Assembly: GCA_914767885.1 (NCBI GenBank)
Contig: CAJZBQ010000054.1
Coordinates: 682,001-746,000 of the forward strand
Source of the DNA: Blepharisma stoltei
Lineage: Eukaryota; Ciliophora; Heterotrichea; Heterotrichida; Blepharismidae
Reading direction: 5' to 3'
DNA length: 64,000 bases
Shown here one piece after another: positions 10,356-23,500 of this stretch. Each line of letters starts with the position of its first letter. Positions within the stretch are counted from its first letter, which is position 1. The position numbers and the translations under genes are program-made. The notes under the pieces were generated by a model that did not search any database, was not told the origin of the DNA, and was given only the letters and a program-made list of their open reading frames with translations.

Positions 10356-13300
10356 TTAAGACTTTTTGCTCGCATTGCCAGCAATTGAGCCTATTATCAT
10401 TGGCAAAATCATTATGCAGATTAATTAATTAGTTATATATTAGGACTCTTCCTCTTTTTACGTTTCACCCGAGACGAGTCTTCTACGAAGACTCGTTCAG
10501 CTGCTAGAGTCTCTGTGTATGTCAGCATTTCTACCAAGATAGCTCTCCTCCTGCTTTCAGCCTGACTCTTAATGCTGCTTGGAACCTTGGAGTTTGCAGC
10601 ATTATGCAGATATAGCAGCATAAAATACAGCAAAACGCACAACATATTTTTGCTCGAAATTCTGGCCCACAGGTTTGGTTAATCAAAGTGATTGGGTTCC
10701 ATGACCACTTAAACCTCCCAAATGGCGGTGGCAAGTATGGGTCTACATTAGGCTCATCTCTTCCTTCTCCTACTTTGCAAGCCTCTGCTTTTTCTTTCGG
10801 AATTATTTCAAACGATACCAAAACGTTGCCGACATTCTCAAAACTTCCATCATCTTTTCTTCGCTTACAAGGCAGCCAGATCTTATCTTTTTCGTTTTTT
10901 GTAAGAAAATCAAACATCCCAGCCTCAGCTTCTTTCTTAACTCTCATATGTTTTTCAAAAGCTTTTTTGGCGAGCTCAGAGAAGCTGAAACTTGCGTCTC
11001 CTATAAAATCATTTGCAGAAAGCATGTCACGGTCCCAGATTTGAATATTGGCATAACAATTATCACGTGGCATTAATAGTGGAAACTTCATTCTCCAGTT
11101 AAAAGAGCCTTTTCCATTTTGGCAGCGGTAATGGGTGTCAGTTTCTTTAGGGTGTTCATCATTGATTCATGCTCTGACATATAAATCTGAGGTATCTTCA
11201 GTATCATAGCTGGCTACCCCTTTAGTTTGCCACACAACTAAGCGAACCTCAAATGCAGTCGGTGGGCGTGGAGAAATGTCCCATGGGGCAGGAGCCTCAT
11301 TAGTAGAAAACATCTCAAGCCAGAGTCTTATTTGTCCTTGAATTATTTTTGTAGATGGGTGGGTTAGCGTGCGGGTTTCGATAGGCTTTTCTTTTAAGTT
11401 TCTCCATTTCGTAGAGAAGTACCTGTCTTCAAGGTCTATAATAGTAGTCCCTATTTTATCGTCTTTTAGTACATTATCTTTATCCCAAACTTGGATTTTT
11501 ATTCGACTTGCTCCAGGAAGTGTCGTTTTTAAGTCAACAACTTTTCAGAACTTCGGATTTGGCTCATCTTCTTGGAAATTTTCAGAGTCATCAATGACCT
11601 GATCTTGCAGCTTGATACGCAAATAAGGGTCTGAGTTACTTTTCCAGTCTTTCTGCGCCAAATTCATAGCATCAATAATATAAAGCCTTACAATAACTTG
11701 GGTTTTTACAAGCAGCATTTTTCTTACACTTTCAAAGTGCTCTAGCTCTTCCTCATCAGAATCTTCAGTTTCCATCTCTTCTTTTCCCATTTTTTTTGAC
11801 AAAACAGCAGCAGCCAGCTCAGTATAAGCGAGTTTCCCTGATTTAGCAAGGCGGCCGGTAATTAAGTCTGTCTTTTTATGCTCCATTGTTTTTCTTGCTT
11901 CTCTTTCTTCTTCTTTCGACTTTCTAGAAACCCTTATTAACCCTTTAAAAATTCCAGTCTCTTTTAAAGTGCTATAATTCCCTTCTTTATCTTTGTTGGC
12001 TGACAACATAAGGAGCCAGTTATCTTCGACGCCTTTGTCTTGCCCTCTTTTTATGCTGAATTTTTCAAACGGGCATTTGTCAATATAGTCTGTGTTCTCT
12101 AGCTCGTCATCACATATATAGCGGTAATGCATAATATTGTCGCCAGCTTTACGATCATAGCCAAGCTGAATATAGCTGTCGCAGGGCTGATTCATCTCGA
12201 TTGGTTTGCCTTCAGAGTTTACTTCATACTCAGGCATTATGACAAATTTCCCTTCTACTGCTTCTGCAACAGTCGGTTTTCTCATTCTGACTGGGATTAA
12301 ATCATTTTTTTCTTCTCTTGTATCGATTTCTTTGTCTTCTTCTAATGGGTGCTTTTTCTTGCTTCTACGCTTTGCACGGCTTTTATGATAAATTTCGCCT
12401 AGATTTATAGCAAAAGTTCCAATGAGAGGCTGTGAAAGACCTTTAAATAGGTTATCGTACACATTGCAAGAAAGTGTAGGACAAAATAGCTTATTTACAG
12501 GCATTTTGCAATCAAATTTTACGATAGAGCTGATATTCGGGTTTCTCCCTGGCTCAGACGGCTGAGTTTCAATATTTCTGATCATTAAATTTTCACCTGG
12601 GACTTGTAAAGAATTCATATCGAACTTAACGAATGCTTTATTAATTGGGAGCCACCCTAAAGCTGGCACCAAATCTCTGAGCCCTAAGCTTAACTTAACT
12701 TACTAATTATAACGCTTAACGTCCACTGCGGGGTTGGCTAAGCCCAGACCTCCTCTCGCCTTTCGTCGCATCGGGCCCACAGACCTCTGGGCCGGTCCGC
12801 TTCGTTCACCAAGGTGCGCCTAGGGGCAAGTGTTGCCGGCTTCGACGGCTCATGAATGAGCTACTTGCTTGTGACATGGGTTGCCATTCCGAAAACCCAA
12901 AAAATGGATTTTCTGGTAGGCTTTCGGCAAAAAGGAAAAACACGTAGCCTGGGACGTAACGCCCAGTTTCACGCTAGGGAGCTGCCCGATGGGTCGTGTG
13001 GACTCTGCTGGGGCTTCCCCTTTCCAACTGCCGTGCTTTCCTTCCCCACGAGGAAAAAACCATCTCTGAGAGTAGACTAGGGCTAGGCTCTGTACTCCAC
13101 CAGAATTGCTTACCTAGCATTGCCATCCATCTCCGAAATGGCAAAACCTTGCCGGATATAATTAAAATATGAGTCGAGGCTGCATGGCCGGAGGCCATGC
13201 CCAGACGAAGACGCCATATTTTAATTATCTCTGAGCCCTAAGCAGTTAATTTCTACGATAGTCTCAATGCATTTAGGAAAAATATTATATTCAGGCTGCG

Positions 13301-15788
13301 CATCTTCTCTTTTGTATAAATTAAATGATACCAAAATTTCTCCACAATTAGAATTGGTTTTGCCTAATGATAGAGGTCGCCATTCAGGAGCAGCTGCATC
13401 TGAATAATCAATTGCTGACTCTTGGAGAGGAACAACACACATTCCTATGAGATCGTCAGCGCTATATTGATCTTCATCAAACACATAAATAACGATGGGT
13501 GGGTTGTCTTTCATTGACATAATTTCGAATTTCAATTGAAGGGTTTCGTATCACATAGGGTTTAAAGTGTGCATTTTTGTTGTAGATTTTACTTCATTAC
13601 CGTAACAGTATACTTTTATATATGGGTCTGACTCTCCATCAGAATCTGCAATAGGAAGACTTCTGCATTGATAAAGATTAATAATAAGTGTAACTGACTG
13701 TTTATTCTTGATTCTGGGTGGGACGTTCCATCTTCCGATTGTCAGATTTTCAGACTCATCATCAAAAGCTCCTATATAAAGCCTCAATAAAATATAGCCT
13801 CCTTCCCAGTCATTCTTTATCTTCCCTATTGATTTTTCCGGACACATTGCTATCCATCTGGCTTCTCCTTTTAAATCTTGCCAATCATAAGGATTTAGCC
13901 TTGCAAAACACACATGACTATCTTCATATTTCAAAAATACCATAATATCAGGGGAATGAAATTAAAATTGCGACACGTGCCAATCTTCCCTCTTTGTGCA
14001 ACGGTCCAGACCTTATGGCCGCAGAGTCAAGCAACAAGTGCAGCCTGAGGTATGTATATCTGGGTAGGTTTTGGCTGCTTTCCTGAAGTTGAAAATGGAG
14101 ATGCCCGGCAACGTCCTTTGGATCCAGTTTCGGCCCAGGCAGCAGCGGAGCAGTCTTTTTCCTGTAGCTATCGAATGAAGGCACTTCGACACCCGACAGA
14201 CTCCAAAGAGCTGAAATTTGAGTCAAGCTATTCCAATTGCCCCGCCGCAAAAACCCATAAGCCTTCAACTCAATACAGAAGTTGCAAGGTAAGAAGAGAC
14301 AGAAGGTACCAAAAGTGGCACCAGTTTTTGGTGGATACTCTCTCTGGGCTGGAGTCGCAAAGCAGTAGAACCTTCCATATGGGAGGTCTTTGGTGACTGC
14401 ATCACCAATATGGTTTAGCCTGACTTTAAATAGCCTAACCTAACCATAATATCAGGGAGTGTTTTAGTAGCCTCTCCAGGAATTTTCACAGTTTTTCGTT
14501 TCAGCAGCTCAAACCAGTCACATTTTCCGTTTTCTGGCTTCAAAGTTTTTGTTTCTACTTCTTTCCCACTCCAACTTACTACAACAGAATATTTATTACA
14601 AGCTGTTGAAAGTCCTACTGCAGTATAAACTTGTGCACGGATTTCATAAGTAGTTTCAATTTCATAGTTTTTTCTAATAAAATCATTGATGCCTTTTTCT
14701 TCAATTTTTTTTAGATCTAAGCAAGGCTTTTCAGGGTTTGTGACTTCCATTTTCATAAGGATTCTCCCACGTCAGTTTGAGGCGAGGTCAGGGTTATTGT
14801 TCATCCTTGTCGCTTGCTCATTAGATAGGTCTTTTTGGGCGCCATAAATATTGCTCCAGAAGTAGTCGGAATACTTTCCTGCTTCTATATCGTCCCATTT
14901 GAAGATTAAGGATCCGACTTGGTCATCTTTGTTCATAGGATCATGATCAAGGACCCTTATAGTAAGTTTGTTACTTACAGATGGAAGAGTAACTGGAACA
15001 TATAAATCTTCGTACCAATTAGAAGAATAAAAGTTTTTATCAGCTGTGACTATAGAAGTTTTTATTGAAGCCCCACCAAACTCTAATTGACAAAATGCAT
15101 CAATTGTCCCATTAGCTATATCAAGCTTAGGCAGTCCTTCAGCTTTTATAATTCTAACTATCAGTTGGCATGATTTATGAATAACTTGTGGAGGCATAAG
15201 AGTGTCTGAATCTTTTGGCTCTTTTTCTTCTCTAGCTGTCAGGTCTGCACCTTCGTCTCCTTCTGACTGGACACAGATGCCTACCTTTATATGGCCTCTA
15301 ACGGTTTGAAAATCTTTGGATTCAGCATTACATAGCGCGATTCATTGATGGACAACTGCGTGCTTTTCTTGATAGTAGACGTACATTAAGTCTAGCTCAT
15401 AAAGACCTATTAAAGAGTCTTTGAGCATAAAACGATGATCCCTAACCTCAATAAGGATTTTTTGTGACTCGACCTCTTCTACTTCTAATATTGGGCTGGT
15501 AAAAAAAATATGCTCACCTCAGGTTACTACTGAGCCTGCCGAGATATCGTCTTTTGGCTTGGTGAACTTAGTTTGACCAAAAATTGTAAAGGTTACTACT
15601 GGATCTATTGTTTCACTAATTCGTAATTACCCTTCTTTATTTGGGACTAGTCCTCGAGCTTCTTCTAAGTAAATGTGAACTTGATATTCTCCACGTTTGA
15701 CTTTAATTGAATTTTTCGAAGGGGCAGCGTGGTGAGCGTTTTCCTGCCCATCTTCAGCTTTTTCCTGTTCCACTTTTGCGTCTGCCAT
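10356..15788 (-). CDS. Ferlin (multi-C2-domain membrane protein)
   Basis: Large tail-anchored Ca2+/phospholipid-binding protein of vesicle fusion and membrane repair. Starts at ATG 15786-15788 and ends at TAA 10356-10358; 1,389 aa after removing one 15-nt intron and three insertions. At least six C2 domains are visible, with strands such as QLIVRIIKAEGLPKLD, LIINLYQCRSLPIADSDGES, VIVRLYIIDAMNLAQKDWKS and FEVRLVVWQTKGVASYDTED. The last is followed by the ferlin-type SDLYVRAWI and IQIWDRDMLSANDFIG. The C-terminus is PPFGRFKWSWNPITLI and a cysteine-rich membrane helix (AKICCAFCCILCCYICIM, then ILPMIIGSIAG). Insert E splits this helix; without its removal translation ends prematurely after LKAGGELSW. 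Several Trp are TGA, for example in VTWGEH and QWIALC. Confidence 0.9.
10410..10599 (-). mobile_element. SINE-like element E, 5'-truncated, acting as IES in the ferlin (12-bp repeat)
   Basis: 190 bp flanked by CATTATGCAGAT at 10410-10421 and 10600-10611. On the minus strand it matches the last ~180 bp of element F (55620-55790): actccaaggttccaag, agagctatctt, gaaatgctga. Removal rebuilds the ferlin membrane helix CCYICIM-ILPMIIGSIAG. Confidence 0.8.
12673..13226. mobile_element. H-family SINE-like element acting as IES in the ferlin (17-bp repeat)
   Basis: 554 bp including one copy of ATCTCTGAGCCCTAAGC (12673-12689; other copy 13227-13243). Nearly identical to 24081-24618. It ends with a hairpin: ataattaaaatatg pairs with catattttaattat around an inner gcatggcc/ggccatgc stem. 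Removal gives NCLGLRDLVPALGW in frame. Confidence 0.9.
13939..14442. mobile_element. Retroposon-like element D acting as IES in the ferlin (15-bp repeat)
   Basis: 504 bp including one copy of ACCATAATATCAGGG (13939-13953; other copy 14443-14457). It matches no other copy in this window. Removal gives TLPDIMVFLKYEDS in frame. The GC-rich interior contrasts with the host exon. Confidence 0.85.
15616..15630 (-). other. 15-nt intron in the ferlin
   Basis: Minus strand GTAATTACGAATTAG. Retained, it puts TAA in frame after VPNKEG. Spliced, the protein reads NKEGETIDPVVTFTIFG, the first C2 domain. Confidence 0.9.
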
Positions 15789-16018
15789 TTATTAGGATAA
15801 AACTGCGCAAATCTAAATTTTCCTTAAAAATCAAAAAAATACATATAAGCTGGTTTTCAATGAAAAATTATTTCAGATGTTTAAATCTATCAATTGCAAT
15901 AAAAAAAGAAAAAATTGGCTAAGTATTAATAGTCTCTCAAGAATTTTCAAAAATTCAAAAGGACTTTTGCAGTTTTTATGCATAATTCCCATAAATTCAA
16001 TTCAATAATTTTATTATT
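15789..16018. promoter_or_regulatory. Shared upstream region of ferlin and CCCH gene
   Basis: 230 bp between two divergent starts (15788 minus, 16019 plus). AT-rich, with runs of A/T and no recognisable conserved element. It must contain both promoters unless transcripts overlap. Confidence 0.5.
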
Positions 16019-19000
16019 ATGGATCCCAAGCTTTCGTTTAGTTGGAATAGCAAGTTGCAAACAAATACTTTCGCTCCTCAGCAAACAAGTGTCCTAGCCC
16101 CTGAAGCTGCTCCGTATAATCGAATCGAAACTGAAGAAGAAATTGAAGTAAAGCGAGTTTCTTTATTTGTTGACATCCTTCACTATGAATTCAAAAAGCA
16201 TCGAGGTTATAAAGCAGCTGATTGAAGATCATTATATGAGTACTATTTAAAAAACATCGTAAATTCCCAGTTTTATTCATCAAGAAAAGAAAAGTCTTTA
16301 GTGAACATGAAAAGTTTTTTCACAGAAGGGATGCTTACCAAAGAAACTCAAGCTAGACTTTATGGAGGAGAACCGTGGTTCCCAAACTATGTAGAAAATG
16401 AAAGAGATCAGACACTTGATTGGCTTCAAACATTGAACCCAGAAGATGTAGAATATACCCTCTGGTCTTTTTATGAAGGCGATATATTGAAAAAGCGACT
16501 AGAACTTGAGAAAGTTAAGGCAGAAGAAAAGATGAGACTGAAGATGAGCAAAATGAGAAAAAAAAATTTAAATCCTCAGAAAATCGAATTTTCTATTATC
16601 GAATTGTTATTGAAAAATTTTAAAAAGAAAAATGGATTTAGCTCGAAAAATGTAACAATATTAGTGCGTTTCTTCAGAAAATTTAGAGGAGCTGAAGAGC
16701 TTTATAGCAATATAGATGAAGATGATATTGAATTCACCCTTATAGAGTATTTCAAAGTCAAAGAAGAGGAAAAAACAAGCACAAGACTTGATAATATCGG
16801 AGCTGTTTTTACCCAAAAAAAGCCGCCAACAAAGAAAAAGCGAAAACTTCCTTCAAGATCCTTTAAAATTACTGCTGATTCTTTGCCAATAAAGCAGCCT
16901 GTCGCTTTGGCTTCTACAAATATCAACACTTCTCAATCTCTCCAATTGCCTCCACAGGATTTTCTGATAAAAAAATATGACGAGCTAAATTCTATATTAA
17001 AGCTTATAGAAAAGCATAAAGAACAGAAGCAGTCTTATACAAATGAGCCTGAAGTATTATTTATTTTTTATAAAGAAATTCCAAAAGAGCGCCCCAAATC
17101 CGAGACAAATGACAAAGAGCTCAATAAAAGAGACAAGACAATTTACCAAGAAGACTTTAAGTTTCCTCAAGAGCCAAAAGAAGTAGAAATTTTATTGAAT
17201 AGATTTTTCTCAAGAAATGTTATGATTACAAGAATTATGGCTCTTTATAAAATTTTCTATGGGTATTATACAAATAATGGAAGAACCTTATTTGATTTCT
17301 GGTGCAGTATTGAAAAAGATGATAAATATCGCTCAGGAATTTACAACAGTAAAAGTGAAGAAATTTTGTCATTTATTACATCATTTTTTGAAAATCAAGA
17401 AAATCTAAAAAAAGAAGAAGAAGAAATGAGGAAGTTGAAAGAAAATGAAAATATTTTGAAGCATAAGCAGAAGTATGCAAATATCAAAAGAGAAGGGTTA
17501 TATCAGAAGGATGAAAAAAGATGGAGGCTAGGCAAAAATATCCTTGAAATGGCTAAAAAATTCCCATTAGATCCAGTTCTCAAAAAAATGCTAAAAGTAG
17601 AGCTGCAATTTAACCCTTACTTAAAATATGATTTAGAATACGACACTGCCAATCTTCAAGACGAAAATGCAAGAAAAGCTCGTCTCCGAAACCTTTCTTC
17701 ACCAAAACGAAAAGACATGAGAAGTCAGGATGAAATCATGAGACAAGCTTGGGAAAAATCAAAAATTCTTGAAAGGCAAGAAAACGAAAGTAAAATGGCT
17801 GAAATGAGAATGCTGAATTTGCAGGAAAAAGAAATGTTTAAATCCACACAAGAGCTCGTAAAACAGTACCTAAACAAGCGAGCGACTCAAAAAATCTCAA
17901 TTTCTACCCAACTCGGCGTTAGCTATGCATTATTAAAAACCCAATTTCCATTGGCTGTCAAAAAGCATTTCCCGTTCTATAATTATGGCAGTGTAAAAAA
18001 TTCCAAAGGTCAAGAGACCTTTAAAAAAGCCTACCCGCTTAAATGGAAGCATTATTTCTTCTCTCTTGTGAAATCTTATTTAAAGACGTCTGAAGGGCTA
18101 ATTTTACTAAAAAATCTTCCATGCAATTTTTGGACGCCACCTTCTGCTGATAAATGCACAATTCATACAATGAGCTGCCCTCCTAACTGTGAATATGCAA
18201 CATGAAACAAAAAAGCATTGCAACAGACTATTAAAGAAGATAAATATGTACTAAATTGGCATGAAAAACTTAGACCTTGGGCCAGACCTGACACTTTAAA
18301 TAAAAGAGAACAGATTTTTATGAGCTACGCTGATGCTAGAGAATGCACATTTGAGCCAAAAACAGGGTCGAAGGTCCCTAAAAAGCATTTAGATTTGGCA
18401 ATGAAGACTTTTGGGGAGCTGAGAAATACAATTCAGCCGGGAGAAGCTCCAAATTTCGCTATGTGGGTTAACAGAATGGGAAAGAATTTCCGATCTAGAG
18501 AGCCATTGATATTTAAAACTGGGATCTACAAACAAGCTAAAGCTCTTTTCCATCAAGGTGCTCCAGAAGCTGCAAAAAAGAAACTAGTCGATAACTTCAA
18601 TATCCCATGCATTTTAGATCATTGGGAACCTGGAAAAAATCGACCTACCATGAATGAGAAGCCTCCAGAAGAATTCAACAATCCAGAAGCCCTAGAATTG
18701 ATGGAAAACGTTTACAACCTATTCTGCGCTATAAGAGAACTTAAAAGAGATTTAAGAAGACAAATAGATAAACTCAAAAAAGAAGACGCAAGGGAGCTTA
18801 AAACCTTCATGTGCCCTTGCAAAGATGAAAATTGCCCCGGAGACGTACGTCCTAGATGGAGCAATACTGATATCCCTACAAATGTTCCTCTAGGCAAAAA
18901 TTGTTCCTTGGCTCATCATACCTTTGAATTAAGGTTTTCACAAGAAGAAAAAGCTAGAAGGAAGGCTAGATCAAAAGCCATTGAAGTTTTATCAAAACTT

Positions 19001-20120
19001 ATACAAGAATACAAGCCAAAGCCAGCATGGAAACCTGATGGATCTCTAACTGACTGTCCGAGATGCAAGCAAACCTTTATTTATAAGCCTGAAGTCGAGC
19101 ATAAAGGTATCACAAAAATTGAAGATTTTAGTAGGTCGCTTGGCTGTTTCTGTAATAAATGTGCATTAGAGCAAAGACTAAAGATGAAACAGTCAAATTT
19201 CTTGCAGAGGTCTAAAATTACTAACGAGAAATTCCATCCAGATCCAAATAGGCTGGATAAAGCGTTGCTATACTCGAAGAAATTAGGGATTTATAGAAAA
19301 GCAATAACACTATTTACAAATAGCAGAACGGTAGCAGCATTTAATGCGATCTCTGAGGCATTGAGAATAGTGAGAACTGAAAGAGATGAAGAAAATAAAG
19401 CAATTGAAAGCAAAACGAATAAGCTGAAGACAAAAATTGGGCTGGATCCGAATTTTTCGTTGAATGATACAGACGAATTTGGAAGAACTCAGCAGTCATT
19501 GCAGAATGATAATACAAATGCTCAGAACTTACAAAAAATTGAATTATTTATACCATTTTACTTTAAAACACTATATTATTTTATTGCATTCATTTTTTTA
19601 AAAATCAATACAAAACAATATAAAAACAACTACAGAAAAATTGCATGTAGGCAATGCAAACCACTTCATGAACCATCAAATTGAGCTTCTTTACCTAAAA
19701 ATTGAAGAAAAACTTATGAAAGAGCATCAGTATATTGAAGATTTAAGAGAAAAAGCAGAAAAACTAGAAGATGTGGAGCAAGGAGAAGAAAGGAATGCCA
19801 AAACAACCAGCTACTTAATGAGGCCAAATAAAATTGAAATGTGCCCATTTATTAAAAATAAGAAGAAATGCCCTAATAAAGACTGCCAATATGCTCATAG
19901 TGCAATTGAGCTTGATTTAGTTCCAAAGCATAAGGTAGCAGAAAACCTTTATCAGACATCGGAAGCCCTTGAAACAAGACTTAAAAAAGATGAAAGGCCG
20001 CCTGATTGGAAACCTTGGAAAGAGCATAGAGATATCATGCCAAATCCAGATAAACCTGCAGAAAAAGACATCACTTCTGATAAAGTTTTAGGAAAATTGC
20101 CTTTCGAACGAAACTATTAA
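16019..20120 (+). CDS. Large CCCH zinc-finger protein of unknown function
   Basis: 1,319 aa after one IES. TGA is read as Trp at 16223 (KAADWRSLYEYY), 18203 (CEYATWNKK) and elsewhere. The N-terminal half is charged and helical (for example KKRLELEKVKAEEKMRLKMS). It includes a basic cluster (KKPPTKKKRKLPSRSF) that could act in nuclear import. Mid-protein cysteine clusters follow: CPCKDENCPGDVRP ... CSLAHH and CPRCKQTF ... CFCNKC. Near the C-terminus is a classic CCCH finger, CPFIKNKKKCPNKDCQYAH, a fold that usually binds RNA. CCCH-protein status is firm; the family is not recognised. The 19536-19677 segment must be removed to join the two halves. The gene is divergent from the ferlin. Confidence 0.8.
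19536..19677. other. 142-bp IES (7-bp repeat AAATTGA)
   Basis: AAATTGA at 19536-19542 and 19678-19684. Removing 142 bp changes the frame by exactly the needed amount and gives NLQKIELLYLKIEEKLMKEH. AT-rich, no relation to the MITEs; the repeat lacks TA. Confidence 0.8.
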
Positions 20121-20579
20121 TAAAGTTAAAATACAATAAAATCATTTTAAAATATTTTAGGAAATGATTTAATCAAAGCTGTCAATTTAATAATGGCTCA
20201 AATTATCTGAGATCCGCATACAATGATATATGACTTTATATATAGATTAGATTTTTAATTTTAAACTTCACAAGAAACTAATTAAGTGAAATTTCAAATT
20301 ATAAAATTAAATCATATATAAATGTAATTTGCTTATAGTTTGATTCAGATCAATTTTTCTTTTCAATTAATGTACAAACTTTATAAAATTTATTTCAATT
20401 TGAAAGTTAATCAATAAATTCATCATTTTTAAAAAATTGCTGCTGCAAAATATTTATTGAAATTGTAAAAAACCATAATTAGACTGTAAATCTTAATGTT
20501 ATTAGTTCTGATGAGTCCCGAAAGACAAATTTGATAAATTTCTATAGTTTATTCATTGTATAAATGCTTCTATATAAAT
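20121..20579. other. AT-rich spacer without a recognised gene
   Basis: 459 bp, very AT-rich, between the CCCH gene and the first Cys/His-cluster paralogue. No ORF, tRNA or repeat relation recognised. Confidence 0.5.
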
Positions 20580-23500
20580 ATGCTAGTAGGCAAATGCTTT
20601 ATGGACGGCTGCATGATTCAGCCAAGGGGTAAATGCGATTGTAACAACACCACAACTTTATTCTGCGATTTGCATGCTCTTGATCATATTAAATCTCCAA
20701 GCTGAAATGGGCATTTTGGTCAGAGCCTTTATTTTAAACCATCTGAAGAAACTAAATCCGTCACTGCAAAAAGAATCTTAAGCTTGATTAATTGCATTTA
20801 CTTATTTGGTATTTTTAGTGTTAATACCCATGCCCAATAATGCAGTTAAGCCAGCTAATAATGCCACTGGCCCTTCTGTCTCATAAAATGGCGTACTGTG
20901 CGGAGAGATATTCTTTTGCTTGTCTCACCAGTACATCTCAATAGGTGCTTGCTGTCACTTGTAACTTACTTCCTGCACGAGCCCACCTAAAGATCACCTT
21001 CTTCAGATGTACTGAGTGGATAAGCCCAAGTTTCCAAATTCCCAAAGGATCATACAGGAGACTGTTTGCCCTCTAGCCTTTAACTGACGTAGCTAGTAGC
21101 CAGTAACCAGTAATTACTTACAAGTGTCAGATAACTGACCCTTGAGAATCGCCCTTACGGGCGAATTTTTATTAAAATGGAAATATAGAGGTTTCCTCTA
21201 TATAGCGCTAAAAGCGCAGACATTTTCCCAGGAGCTTTCCAAGTTCGTCGGACCAAATCGCTTTTTGGTCCGACCAAGGCATTGATTTGGTGCAACCTAC
21301 CGATAAATTCCGATCAGAATTTATCGGCCTTACAGCGCCAAACATAGGAAACTTCTATATCTATGCCTAGGCTCCTCTTTGCACTTGACCAAAGTACCGT
21401 TCAATCCCTACTTGTCGCAATGGCTTCGGTCTTGCTAGCCCTTCTGGTCCTTCTCCAGGTCTTTGCTTCAATATCTCCTCAAGGAAACTCTTAATCGCCC
21501 TGTCTACTCTAGCGGGCACTGTCATTTCCTCCCTGGCCATTTCTTTAAGTATCTCCAACAGCTCATACTTGTACAATCTATATCTAAAAGCCTGAAGTCA
21601 AGAAGCTGTGGATTTATTCCAGCTAGTTCATCGATAAATCCCTCTCTGGCCTCCCTATACTGCGCACATGCCTCTATAAGGTGGGCCTCGTCATCAATCA
21701 CACCACATTTGGGGGCAGTCCGGGCTATTATCCGTCAGCTTTCGCATATGGGCATTGGCTACAGTAGAATTAAAGCCAGCCCTGTATCTATGTATGGCCC
21801 TGAGAATGTGTCACTTCTCTGTGTTTGATACTAAGGTACAAAGGCTTTTTTCCATCTCCTGGGTTCCCTGTTGCAAATAAGCATATAGTCGAGCCATCTT
21901 CTTCTCCTCAGACATAATCTGCATTCTCTGTTGGTGTATTCTGTGACCCGAATCTTGCTCTGAACATCTAAAGCCCATTTTCTATCTTCTTGGTTCCTTT
22001 GATCATTGAGGCAGTCCTCAATTGAGTATCCTCTGAGCTGTTCTGCACATCTAGCTTGTCAGCCCAAGTTTTCTTTGACATTGAAGAACATAAGAGCTCT
22101 AGTGAGTCAGTTTTTGCTCCTTTGGCACCTCAGCCTGAAAATAAGGGATCTTGCAGCAATCCTCCCCTGAAGGGAGACCCATCCCAATTCCATCAGAGCC
22201 GTTTCGTTAGCTGTACCATTCGGGGCCCCTAAGAGCCACCTGGCCATTCTTCTCTGAATCCTCTCCATGTGATCTCACTTTGGCTTCGACATATTCTCAG
22301 ATCCACATTCTTCTTTCGCGTAGACGCTAACGGTAGAGACACAGGCTTGCAGAATAGTTGCCTTCCTTTCAATTGAGACATCCCTTAGGGAAGCAAGCAT
22401 CCCAAATTGAGCCATGCAGCTTGCCCGAGTCTTTGCTATTGAATTGTGAAGCCCCTTAGTGCCATTCCTTCTTGTCTGTATGATATAGCCCAGATACCTA
22501 AAATCTTTGCTAGCCTTAAGCGGCACTCCCTTGATAGTCAAAAGCCTGTCTCCTCGAAGAGAGTCAGGGATGTGCATAGTTTCTGACTTGTCAGGGTTGA
22601 TGGCTAGAGAGAATCTCTCCGCTCATCCCTCGCATATGTCCAACATTCGCTGAAGGTCTTGGCGTGTGGATGCTATGAGAGCAATATCATCAGCATATAG
22701 CAATATCCCTACCTTAGTCTGACCAATCGGCGTTTCTAGCGTTACCCCAAGCCCCGCATCCTTGATGTCTTTGACCAGCTCGTTAGGGATAAAATTGAAG
22801 CATATTGGTGATGAGCTGCCTCCCTGCCTGACGCCTTTGCTTATTAGGATAGGCCGTGCGTGCTCGCCGTTGATAATGAATGTATTGGTTTCTCTCGTGT
22901 ATATGGCTTTGAGCATAGTGACTGTCTCCAGACTAATGCCCCTTGCTAGCATAACGTTGAATAGGTCTGACCTCCTTACTGAATCAAAGGCCTTCCTCAA
23001 GTCCAAGAAGGCGCAGTGTAGCTGTTTCCCGTGTTTTTTGTGCCAGTCTACTATTGTTTGGAGCTTAAAATATTGGTCCGCTGTTGACGATTTCTTAGTG
23101 AAACCTCCTAGAGCGGGATCTAGGATCCTTTTCCTTCTCGCTTCAGATGTGATCCTGTTTACTAAGGATCTTGTCAATAGTCTTGTAGAGAGAGTTAAGG
23201 ATTGTAATTGGTTTCATGTCTTCAGGCCTCTTCGATCCAGGCTTCTTCGGAATAAGGACCACGTATGCACTTTTCATGTCATCCGGTAGGGCTCCAGCCA
23301 GCCATATCTTCCGGATAAGAAGGGTGGCTATCTTAACCACTGCCTCCCCACCATGCTTGATAAGCTCAGCCGGGACCCCGTTATTGTCTACTGCTTTACT
23401 GTTCCCAAGGCTTTTGATAGCTTCCTCCACTTCAGCCCTTTCGGGGGGATTCGAATCGTTTAGTGAGGGGAGGGGGACCTGATCATCAGAGGAATACGTC

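Noticed and set aside
12690..13226. H elements as rRNA or tRNA fragments (structured, GC-richer)
   Set aside because: No rRNA or tRNA core recognised; two near-identical copies with target duplications mark them as mobile.
4860..14442. Long inserts in RPB1 and ferlin as spliceosomal introns
   Set aside because: They lack GT...AG at the joins, are flanked by direct repeats, are related to elements elsewhere, and real introns here are 15-16 nt.
22762..23289. Plus-strand open frames in the LINE region
   Set aside because: They are antisense shadows of the reverse transcriptase on the minus strand.
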